Shown: in pieces, positions 1-5,337 of the stretch | Numbering within the stretch: the stretch's first letter is position 1 | Layout of the letters: every line of letters starts with the position of its first letter | Source of the DNA: an uncultured Eubacteriales bacterium | GTDB taxonomy: Bacteria > Bacillota_A > Clostridia > Christensenellales > Aristaeellaceae | NCBI GenBank assembly: GCA_902775835.1 | Contig: CACYNZ010000142.1 | Span: 1-9,118, forward strand | Length of the DNA stretch: 9,118 bases | Direction: 5' to 3' | Notes under the pieces: generated by a model | Told to the model about the DNA's origin: nothing | The model's input: only the letters and a program-made list of their open reading frames with translations | Databases searched by the model: none | Made by a program: the position numbers and the translations under genes

Positions 1-136
1 GAACGCGCCCTTCCTGTCTTCTCGCGATCCAGACATGGGCCGTCCTGTGCCGGATTCCGTCCCGGTGGGCGATGGACCGCTCCACAGTTTCACCGGTAGG
101 CATTCCGCCGGCATCCACGACATCCAGCATTTCCAT
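1..136 (-). CDS. NUDIX hydrolase, N-terminal fragment (runs off left edge)
   Basis: Only the first 45 codons are inside the window, read leftward from an ATG at 136. The translation begins MEMLDVVDAGGMPTGETVER and continues with SIAHRDGIRHRTAHVWIARR. This LDVVD..G.PTG.TVER..AHR.G..HRT.HVWI pattern is the N-terminal strand region of NUDIX hydrolases related to the isopentenyl-diphosphate-isomerase/YfcD group; the NUDIX box itself would lie beyond the edge. A strong AGGAGG site (144-149) sits 7 nt before the start and supports it. The gene begins 18 nt after the sfsA stop on the same strand, so the two are probably cotranscribed. NUDIX enzymes hydrolyse a nucleoside diphosphate linked to another group, but the substrate cannot be read from this fragment. 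The family call is fairly secure; specificity is unknown. Confidence 0.8.
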   Translation of the reverse strand, partial: MEMLDVVDAGGMPTGETVERSIAHRDGIRHRTAHVWIARRQEGRV

Positions 137-154
137 GCGCATTCCTCCTGTTCC

Positions 155-823
155 TTACGTATCCAGTCCCGGGGAAATGATCCTGATTTCCTCCGGCGTG
201 ACAAGCGTTGCCAGATGCAGCACCCGGACGCCCGCAAGCTCCGCTTCCCTGACCGCCTCGCCGAAGGAGGGCATGGTCCGGTCATTGGGCAGCACCCGGT
301 TCACGCCGTCCATCTGAATCACAAACGCCAGGTATGCCCGGATATTTTCCCGGGCTGCCCGGGTCAGTTCCCGGACATGCTTCAGTCCGCGCTCCGTAGG
401 CGCGTCCGGAAAATACCCGATCCCGTCCACTTCCAGCGTGCATCCCTTGACCTCCATGAGGCAGAACGCGCCTTCCTTTTCAAAGGCAAAGTCCAGCCGG
501 GACTCTCCGTATACAAACTCCGGATGAATCTTCTGACAGCCCTGGCTTTCCAGCCATTCCCCCACAAGCCTGTTGGGCGCCAGTGAGTCCATGTTCACCA
601 CGCGGCCGTCAGGTTTTTCCACGCATACAAGGTCATAGGCGGTCTTCCGGCCTTCCCGGTCCGCTTTCTCCAGCCACACGCGGCAGCCGGGGATCAGAAG
701 CTCCCTGCACCGGCCGGTATTGCGCACATGCACAGTTTCCTCCCGCCCGTCCAGCATAACGCGCGCCGTAAACCGGTTGGGCCGTGACAGGAAAGCGGCC
801 GTGACAAGATGAGAATATCGCAT
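155..823 (-). CDS. sfsA: SfsA family protein (DNA/RNA nuclease SfsA)
   Basis: The 222-residue product matches SfsA in length and in its two-part structure. The N-terminal OB-like part has RFTARVMLDG followed by HVRNTGRCRELLIPG (residues 32-46). The C-terminal PD-(D/E)xK-like nuclease part has D111 in RLDFAF, E124 and K126 in MEVKGCTLE, and the signature FPDAPTERGLKHVREL (138-153). The protein was first described as a sugar fermentation stimulation factor in E. coli, and the family is now usually annotated as a nuclease; its cellular role remains unclear. No signal peptide or membrane segment is visible, so it should be cytoplasmic. The start at 823 is preceded by an AGAAAGGG-like site 5 nt upstream; the other nearby ATG at 827 is in a different frame. 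The gene is first in a leftward pair with the NUDIX gene and has its own promoter at 875-902. Confidence 0.93.
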   Translation of the reverse strand: MRYSHLVTAAFLSRPNRFTARVMLDGREETVHVRNTGRCRELLIPGCRVWLEKADREGRKTAYDLVCVEKPDGRVVNMDSLAPNRLVGEWLESQGCQKIHPEFVYGESRLDFAFEKEGAFCLMEVKGCTLEVDGIGYFPDAPTERGLKHVRELTRAARENIRAYLAFVIQMDGVNRVLPNDRTMPSFGEAVREAELAGVRVLHLATLVTPEEIRIISPGLDT

Positions 824-837
824 GCATACCCTTTCTT

Positions 838-851
838 CCGGCCTCTGCCGG
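838..851 (-). other. Small GC hairpin in the sfsA leader
   Basis: CCGGC (838-842) and GCCGG (847-851) are perfect 5-bp arms around a 4-nt loop in the 5' leader of sfsA, just upstream of its ribosome site. Such a stem could modulate translation, but it is short and this is a GC-rich region, so it may be chance. Confidence 0.25.
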
Positions 852-868
852 ACCGGCGCTTTTTTCCA

Positions 869-887
869 CTCAGAAGTATAATCTGAG
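869..887. promoter_or_regulatory. Inverted repeat over the sfsA -10 box, candidate operator
   Basis: CTCAGA (869-874) and TCTGAG (882-887) form perfect 6-bp arms around a 7-nt centre that contains most of the -10 box of sfsA. A dimeric repressor bound here would block RNA polymerase. No regulator gene lies nearby to assign, and 6-bp arms can occur by chance, so this is only a candidate. Confidence 0.35.
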
Positions 888-902
888 ACGCCGCAATGTC
901 AA
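875..902 (-). promoter_or_regulatory. Sigma-A type promoter of sfsA
   Basis: Read leftward, a perfect TTGACA -35 box (897-902) is followed after 16 bp by TATACT as the -10 box (875-880). Transcription would begin near 868, giving a leader of about 45 nt before the sfsA ATG at 823. No other good promoter was seen between hup and sfsA on this strand. Confidence 0.72.
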
Positions 903-975
903 TTTTTCCGGCCCGTCCGCACCTGTTCCGGAAGCGTTCCGGGCGCATCCCGGTGCCTCGCAGTCCATGATAAGG

Positions 976-1006
976 CACTTTTTGATGGTTTTATCCCGAA
1001 AAAGTG
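976..1006. repeat. Inverted repeat upstream of the hup promoter
   Basis: CACTTTTT (976-983) and AAAAAGTG (999-1006) are perfect 8-bp arms separated by 15 nt. The repeat lies about 33 bp upstream of the hup -35 box, between the divergent sfsA and hup promoters. It could be a protein-binding site or simply an A/T-tract-containing region upstream of a strong promoter. It does not look like a terminator, because no gene ends into it. Confidence 0.4.
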
Positions 1007-1038
1007 TGTAATTTCCTTATTTTTCTCGCTCTGAGTGA

Positions 1039-1067
1039 TTGACAAGTCCGATTCTCTCGTCTATGAT
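1039..1067 (+). promoter_or_regulatory. Strong sigma-A promoter of hup
   Basis: TTGACA (1039-1044) and TATGAT (1062-1067) are separated by exactly 17 bp, one mismatch from the full sigma-A consensus. Transcription should start near 1074, leaving a leader of about 32 nt that ends in an AAGGAGG ribosome site (1091-1097), 8 nt before the hup ATG. This is what one expects for an abundant nucleoid protein. Confidence 0.88.
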
Positions 1068-1105
1068 GTGTATGCGCAAAGCACTATAAAAAGGAGGCTG
1101 TCTGT

Positions 1106-1414
1106 ATGAATAAGTCCGAACTCATCGACAAGGTTGCAACTGATGCTGGTATTTCCAAGAAAGACGCCGGCGCTGCCGTGAACGCCGCTATCAACGCCGT
1201 AGCTGAGCAGCTCAAGGCTGGCGAAAAAGTTTCCATTCTGGGCTTCGGCACTTTCGAGACCCGTGAGCGCGCTGCCCGTACCGGCCGGAATCCCGCTACC
1301 GGCGAGAAGATCAAGATCAAGGCTTCCAAGTCCCCCGCTTTCAAGGCTGGTAAGGCTCTGAAGACTGCCGTCAACGAGAAGAAGGCTGCCAAGTCCCGCG
1401 CCAAGAAAAAGTAA
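1106..1414 (+). CDS. hup: HU family DNA-binding protein
   Basis: The 102-residue product is a typical HU histone-like protein, a small basic dimer that bends and compacts DNA. Visible are the helical N-terminal dimerisation half ([15 protein letters not shown], about residues 1-40), the family signature [18 protein letters not shown] (46-63) with the DNA-intercalating proline at position 63 in NPATG, and the closing [12 protein letters not shown] segment. Standard bacterial HU ends near residue 90; here about 12 extra residues rich in lysine and alanine follow, a short basic tail that may add nonspecific DNA contact. The gene uses GCT and AAG codons more than its neighbours, which favour GCC and GCG, consistent with high expression. 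It stands alone between its own strong promoter and a terminator. The symbol hup is used generically, since the exact paralogue name cannot be decided. Confidence 0.97.
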   Translation: MNKSELIDKVATDAGISKKDAGAAVNAAINAVAEQLKAGEKVSILGFGTFETRERAARTGRNPATGEKIKIKASKSPAFKAGKALKTAVNEKKAAKSRAKKK

Positions 1415-1433
1415 TTTCTTCTTAATGAGATAT

Positions 1434-1463
1434 AAAAAGATCCGGCTGAGCCGGATCTTTTTT
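1434..1463. terminator. Bidirectional rho-independent terminator between hup and the GH2 gene
   Basis: The stem GATCCGGC (1439-1446) pairs with GCCGGATC (1450-1457) around a 3-nt loop. It is flanked by AAAAA on the left (1434-1438) and TTTTTT on the right (1458-1463), so each strand reads as a GC stem followed by a U-tract. It lies 20 nt after the hup stop and starts immediately after the stop codon of the convergent GH2 gene, so one element can terminate both units. Confidence 0.93.
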
Positions 1464-1464
1464 C

Positions 1465-4101
1465 TTATGCCTTTCCGTCCTCAAGCATCCGGCGGACTTC
1501 TTCAGGACTCATCTCCTGGGAAGGATCAAAGCGTTCCGAAGACAGGTACGCGTTCAGGCATGTCCGCAGACCTTCCGCCTCCGCCGCGCCGTGTTCCGGC
1601 AGGTCGAGGCAGGAAATGAACAGGCGCCCGCCGCCGCAGCGGCATTCCAGCATCTGGCACAGCCGGCGCAGCCTGAGCGGTGTGGTCATGATCTCCAGCA
1701 CCGGCTCCACATGTTCCGGGCACAGCATGGCCTTCTGTGACGCCATGGCATACCACTGCACATCCGTGTGCGCGTCAGTGGGGAAATCCCGGAACAGGGG
1801 ATGCGCAGGATCAAGGTAATATCCCATGCACCCGGTCTGAAATGGGAACGTGCCCACGGACCAGAAATTGGTGGAATACTGGCTCTGGACCGTGCCTTCA
1901 CACTGCAGCAGTACCCTGCCGCCTGCGCGCAGACATGTTTCCGCTTCTTCATTGAGCTCATGGGTGACCATGAACGGAATATTGCCTTCCGGAACCTGAC
2001 CGAACACATAGACGGGATACTCGCTGGTCTCCTCCCCGTACCGCAGATGCAGCGTCATCTTCTCATGCCCGCTGCCCTCCGGAAGACGCACGCTGAAGCT
2101 GCCCGCCGCTTTTCGCTCTCCGGGAAGCACAGTGATCTCTTCTGTCTCTCCGCACACCGTGCCCGTGCCGCGCAGTTCCCAGTGCAGACGGTCTTTCAGT
2201 ACGGTGTGCCCGAAATTGCACACCAGGAAGCTGCCTTCCAGCACTTCACCCCGGCGCCAGGTCATGCGCGGCAGAAGCGCCAGCGGCCGCACATCCCGGA
2301 AAAAGGCGGCAAACCGTTCCGGCTGTCCGAAACCGGGCTTGGGGCGCATCCAGCTGTCCATCATGCCCACCAGCGCCGTGCCCTGTCCCGGGAAATCCTG
2401 AAGCCCGAGGAGGCACATGCCGCCAAGCCCCTGCGTCCGCAGAGCCGCTTCCGTTTCCCACCGGTAACAGGTAAGGGCGAGCTCGCCGCTGGCCTGGATC
2501 CGCCTGTCCCAGTCCCGGGCCATGGGCGTCTTCTCCACCTGCTCGCGCATCCACCGGAAATTGTCCGGCACAAGCACCCGGGTCTCCAGGTCCGCCTGAT
2601 CCAGTTCAGGCAGCACTTCATACTGTCCGATCTCAAAGGAACACACCGGCACCTGGGACGATTCCCGAATCGCCCGGATGGTGGGCGAGAAGTCCAGACA
2701 GGTTTCGGGCGCCTGCTCATTGAGCGGGCCCTTCATGCCGGCACTGACCAGGCGCATCTGGCAGTCCCCGGAATTCTGGGAGGTATAGAACCCGCTGTCC
2801 GGATCCACCCCGAAGCGCCCGTAAAACGGGTTCGAGCCGATGGCGTAAAGCCTGGTGGGATCCATCTGGCGCGCATCCCTCACCATGCATCTGAGCCGCT
2901 CAAGCCCGGTCTCCCCTGCGTGCAGTTCATTGCCCATGGTCAGCATGACAAAGGACGGATGGCACGCAAATTCCCGCAGAACCGCTTCCAGTTCCTTCCT
3001 GTAATATGCGTACTCCCCATCCCTGTCCATGGCATCCACGGGATTCCAGCAGTTCAGTTCCACCTGCACCAGCATGCCGCGCCGGTCTGCCGCCTCAAGC
3101 GCCGCTTCCGGCGGAACATGCGAATGAAAGCGCACAAAGTTCACGCCATAGGCCGCATACTGTGCCATCACTTCATCCCAGGCGGGCACGTCCATGGGCT
3201 CATATCCGGTTTCCGGGAAAGCCGCGCAGCAGGTTTCTCCTCTGAGGAAGATCTTCCGGCCGTTGAGCGCGAACATGCCGTCCAATGCTCCGAACGTGCG
3301 GATGCCGAAGGCGGCATGCTTCTCCTCGAGGTCTGTGCCGGATACGCGCACTTCATGCATATGTCCGCTGCCCAGGTCCCAGGCTTCCGCTTCCCGGCGC
3401 GGCTGTACCGGAGCAAAGCAGAGTTCATGCCGTCCTGCGGGCAGATCCACCTGCAGGTCCGGCACCTGCTCCAGGGCGTCCGACTCCGCGTGCACCGTTC
3501 CCTCATACGGCTCCGCGCAGTCAAGCGTGACATAAATCCGCACTCCGTCTTCCCCGCACAGCACCCGCAGTTCCCGCAGGAAATTCTCCCGTTCCCGTCG
3601 CAGTTCCATGCGCCCCAGCAGGCCGTTCCAGTTGGTCTGGGTTTCATCCGTGGCCCCCGAGGAAGTCAGAATGCTCCTGTGCGCCTCCCCCGGATACGTA
3701 TTGTCACAGGTCAGACGGATCCGGTCCCGGCCGGTCAGATACTCCGTCACTTCAAACCGGCAGGGTGATGCAAGCGTTGCAAGGCCGAACGCCGGCACCT
3801 CCTGTCCGTTCACTTCCAGCTTCAGCGCGCGGCTCCGCTCCACCGTCAGGAACACACGTCCGCCCGCCGGGAAGCAGACCTCGCGCTCAAACACGGCCTG
3901 TCCGCAGAAGGCATGCCTGCGCGTCATGCGGTTCAGGATCCGCCCGCCTGCGGGCAGCTCCTTCACATCCGGATGCCACGGCTGTGCCTCGTCCGCCGGA
4001 CCAAACCCCATTTCATCCGTGGACCCCGGCAGTTCCACTTCACATCCCGCATTGAACAGAAGCCATTTCCCGCTCAGGTCCATCTGACATACTTCCGTCA
4101 T
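1465..4101 (-). CDS. Glycoside hydrolase family 2 protein (beta-glycosidase-like), cytoplasmic
   Basis: This 878-residue protein has the GH2 domain order. A galactose-binding-like domain spans about residues 8-165 (LSGKWLLF near the start, TNWNGLLGRMELR at 157-169). It is followed by an immunoglobulin-like domain (about 175-270), a TIM barrel (about 275-600, opening with FALNGRKIFLRGET), a beta-sandwich (about 608-700) and a C-terminal region resembling the glutamine-amidotransferase-like domain of some GH2 enzymes (about 705-855). The likely acid/base is E392 in TMGNELHAG; the likely nucleophile is E490 in CSFEIGQYEV. GH2 enzymes cleave terminal beta-galactosides, glucuronides, mannosides and related sugars, and some subgroups act on alpha-L-arabinopyranosides; the substrate cannot be decided here. 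No signal peptide is present, so it should act on imported saccharides. It follows the lactonase gene by 16 nt. The ATG at 4101 has a GAAAGGGG-like site 10 nt upstream; an internal ATG at residue 7 is a weaker alternative. Confidence 0.88.
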   Translation of the reverse strand: MTEVCQMDLSGKWLLFNAGCEVELPGSTDEMGFGPADEAQPWHPDVKELPAGGRILNRMTRRHAFCGQAVFEREVCFPAGGRVFLTVERSRALKLEVNGQEVPAFGLATLASPCRFEVTEYLTGRDRIRLTCDNTYPGEAHRSILTSSGATDETQTNWNGLLGRMELRRERENFLRELRVLCGEDGVRIYVTLDCAEPYEGTVHAESDALEQVPDLQVDLPAGRHELCFAPVQPRREAEAWDLGSGHMHEVRVSGTDLEEKHAAFGIRTFGALDGMFALNGRKIFLRGETCCAAFPETGYEPMDVPAWDEVMAQYAAYGVNFVRFHSHVPPEAALEAADRRGMLVQVELNCWNPVDAMDRDGEYAYYRKELEAVLREFACHPSFVMLTMGNELHAGETGLERLRCMVRDARQMDPTRLYAIGSNPFYGRFGVDPDSGFYTSQNSGDCQMRLVSAGMKGPLNEQAPETCLDFSPTIRAIRESSQVPVCSFEIGQYEVLPELDQADLETRVLVPDNFRWMREQVEKTPMARDWDRRIQASGELALTCYRWETEAALRTQGLGGMCLLGLQDFPGQGTALVGMMDSWMRPKPGFGQPERFAAFFRDVRPLALLPRMTWRRGEVLEGSFLVCNFGHTVLKDRLHWELRGTGTVCGETEEITVLPGERKAAGSFSVRLPEGSGHEKMTLHLRYGEETSEYPVYVFGQVPEGNIPFMVTHELNEEAETCLRAGGRVLLQCEGTVQSQYSTNFWSVGTFPFQTGCMGYYLDPAHPLFRDFPTDAHTDVQWYAMASQKAMLCPEHVEPVLEIMTTPLRLRRLCQMLECRCGGGRLFISCLDLPEHGAAEAEGLRTCLNAYLSSERFDPSQEMSPEEVRRMLEDGKA

Positions 4102-4117
4102 GCTCTAAACGCCCCTT

Positions 4118-5083
4118 TCAACATTCTTCCTTTTCCATTACAGCGCACACGGCCTGCCGGATCTGAACGCAGTCCGTCTGCGCGTATGTGTCTCCGCTTT
4201 TCACGTGCACCGTCACGGCATTCCCGCTCTGGCAGGCGCACAGGATCATGTTCCCCACCGCCAGCACGTCCCTGGGTTCCCGGGCTCCGGCCGCAAACTC
4301 ACTGAGGCATGTTCCGTCCGGGGAAAAGATCCGCACCACATCCTGTCCGCGCTGCGTGGTCACATAATTCCGGCCGTCCCTTTTCAGGGCCGCCGCCGTG
4401 CCCTCGCCGGAGGAAACCGGAGTGCGGAACCGCACATGTCCCTGCCAGTCCACAGCCATAAGCTCGCAGGACAGTTCCGTGATCACCATGATCCGGTCCT
4501 TTTCCGGGATCAGATGCCGGGGGCCGCAGCCCGCGGGGAGCTTCAGCGCTTCGTCTTCCTCCCAGCCGGAATCTCCGAAACGGAACCTGCGTATTTCATC
4601 CGCGCCAAGGTCCGCGCTCAGCAGGTGTGCCGGATCCGTAAACACCACGAAATGCGCATGCGGACCTTCCTGGCGCTGCGGATGCACGCTTCCGCCGTGT
4701 CCCGCAAACAGCCGGGTTTCTCCGATGCCCTCCCCGTTCCTGCGTCCGATCCATACACCGCCCGACGAGTAGTTGGCCACAGCCAGGTACCTGCCGTCTG
4801 CGGACAGCGCCAGATGACAGGGATTGGTGCCGCCGGTGCCGCATTCCCATACGCGCTCGTAATGTCCGCCGCACTTCCGGGCATAGCCCACCGCGCCTTC
4901 GCCTCCGCTCAGGCGCTCATTGACATAGTAAAGACCGCCGTCCACCGGCAGAAGATAGGAAGGATCCTCCGCCTCCAGCACGCCTTCCCGGTCCAGAATC
5001 CGTCCGCTGTCAAGCGTCAGGCGCCACACGCCGTTCTTCTCCTGCCCGCCCGATGTATAGGTTCCGATCAGAACTGACTGCAT
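4118..5083 (-). CDS. Lactonase family protein (6-phosphogluconolactonase-like, beta-propeller)
   Basis: The 321-residue product fits the YbhE/Pgl-type lactonase family, a seven-bladed beta-propeller unrelated to the SOL/DevB phosphogluconolactonases. Family marks are the N-terminal LIGTYTSG (5-12), PCHLALSADGRYLAVANYSSG (88-108, PCHL through NYSSG), GPHAHFVVF then DLGADEIRRFRF (140-169), GCGPRHLIP (185-193) and REPRDVLAVGN (268-278). Relatives hydrolyse 6-phosphogluconolactone or other sugar lactones. No signal peptide is visible, so it should be cytoplasmic. The start at 5083 is chosen because AGGAGA (5091-5096) lies 7 nt upstream and the protein then opens with the family's usual residues; an in-frame ATG 54 nt further upstream (5137) would overlap the probable promoter. 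It leads a two-gene operon with the GH2 enzyme, suggesting joint use on a sugar whose oxidised product is a lactone. The exact substrate is unknown. Confidence 0.87.
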   Translation of the reverse strand: MQSVLIGTYTSGGQEKNGVWRLTLDSGRILDREGVLEAEDPSYLLPVDGGLYYVNERLSGGEGAVGYARKCGGHYERVWECGTGGTNPCHLALSADGRYLAVANYSSGGVWIGRRNGEGIGETRLFAGHGGSVHPQRQEGPHAHFVVFTDPAHLLSADLGADEIRRFRFGDSGWEEDEALKLPAGCGPRHLIPEKDRIMVITELSCELMAVDWQGHVRFRTPVSSGEGTAAALKRDGRNYVTTQRGQDVVRIFSPDGTCLSEFAAGAREPRDVLAVGNMILCACQSGNAVTVHVKSGDTYAQTDCVQIRQAVCAVMEKEEC

Positions 5084-5108
5084 ATGAATCTCTCCTTTCC
5101 ATGGCATG

Positions 5109-5137
5109 AGCATAGCAGAGATGTCCAGGTTGTGCAA
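5109..5137 (-). promoter_or_regulatory. Probable promoter of the lactonase-GH2 operon
   Basis: Read leftward, TTGCAC (5132-5137) is followed after 17 bp by TATGCT (5109-5114). The -10 is good and the -35 keeps the key TTG. Transcription would start near 5102, about 19 nt before the lactonase ATG at 5083. The short leader and absence of a better candidate support it, but only moderately. Confidence 0.45.
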
Positions 5138-5169
5138 TGCCCGTCACAGATTCCACATGCCCAACCCGG

Positions 5170-5183
5170 AACGTTCGGGTTTT
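5170..5183. promoter_or_regulatory. Candidate PurBox 1 (GTTCG-centred)
   Basis: AACGTTCGGGTTTT matches 11 of 13 positions of the reverse complement of the Gram-positive PurR PurBox (AWWWCCGAACWWT, known from Lactococcus). It also sits in a near-palindrome around AACGTT. It is the most upstream of three boxes, closer to the lactonase promoter than to the purF promoter. Confidence 0.4.
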
Positions 5184-5190
5184 CATGAAT

Positions 5191-5223
5191 ATTCCCAGTA
5201 TTTTCAATCCCCAGCATGGGAAT
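5191..5223. repeat. Inverted repeat in the purF upstream region
   Basis: ATTCCCA (5191-5197) and TGGGAAT (5217-5223) form perfect 7-bp arms with a 19-nt centre; the right arm runs directly into candidate PurBox 2, and a smaller CCCA-GCA-TGGG stem (5210-5220) shares it. It may be an operator or fortuitous. Confidence 0.3.
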
Positions 5224-5234
5224 GTTCGGATTAT
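5221..5234. promoter_or_regulatory. Candidate PurBox 2 (GTTCG-centred)
   Basis: AATGTTCGGATTAT matches 12 of 13 positions of the reverse-complemented PurBox, the best of the three. It begins 32 bp upstream of the purF -35 box, a plausible activator or repressor position. A weaker inverted partner, ATTTCCGTACTTA, follows directly (about 5233-5245) with one mismatch in the CCGAAC core. Confidence 0.5.
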
Positions 5235-5252
5235 TTCCGTACTTAATTTCTA

Positions 5253-5281
5253 TTTACAAGCACTAATGTTCGTGATATATT
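5253..5281 (+). promoter_or_regulatory. Sigma-A promoter of the purine operon
   Basis: TTTACA (5253-5258) and TATATT (5276-5281) are separated by 17 bp. Transcription should begin near 5288, giving a leader of about 50 nt, too short for a purine riboswitch. Candidate PurBox 3 lies in the spacer, so a bound regulator would compete with RNA polymerase. Confidence 0.72.
5265..5277. promoter_or_regulatory. Candidate PurBox 3 inside the purF promoter spacer
   Basis: AATGTTCGTGATA repeats the AATGTTCG core of box 2 but matches the reverse-complemented PurBox at only about 10 of 13 positions. Its location between -35 and -10 would suit repression. The same orientation in all three boxes differs from the inverted pairs known in Bacillus subtilis. 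Confidence 0.35.
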
Positions 5282-5337
5282 GAATCAGACTTTTCCAATT
5301 CCGGAAAAGCGGCAATGGAAACACAGGGAGGTCTGAC

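Noticed and set aside
1768..3768. A 666-codon open frame on the plus strand opposite the GH2 gene
   Set aside because: It lies wholly antisense to a clear GH2 gene, its translation is low-complexity, rich in His, Arg and Pro, with no recognisable motif, and no ribosome site stands out. It is a typical GC-rich shadow frame.
4205..5077. A 290-codon plus-strand frame opposite the lactonase
   Set aside because: It is fully antisense to a gene with clear lactonase motifs, and has no promoter or ribosome site of its own.
5084..5137. Longer lactonase start at 5137 (18 extra residues)
   Set aside because: The extension does not resemble the family, overlaps the probable promoter, and the ATG at 5083 has a much better AGGAGA site at proper spacing.
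5282..5337. Possible purine riboswitch or attenuator before purF
   Set aside because: The predicted leader is only about 50 nt and holds no purine or PreQ1 aptamer-like stems and no terminator hairpin with a U-tract.
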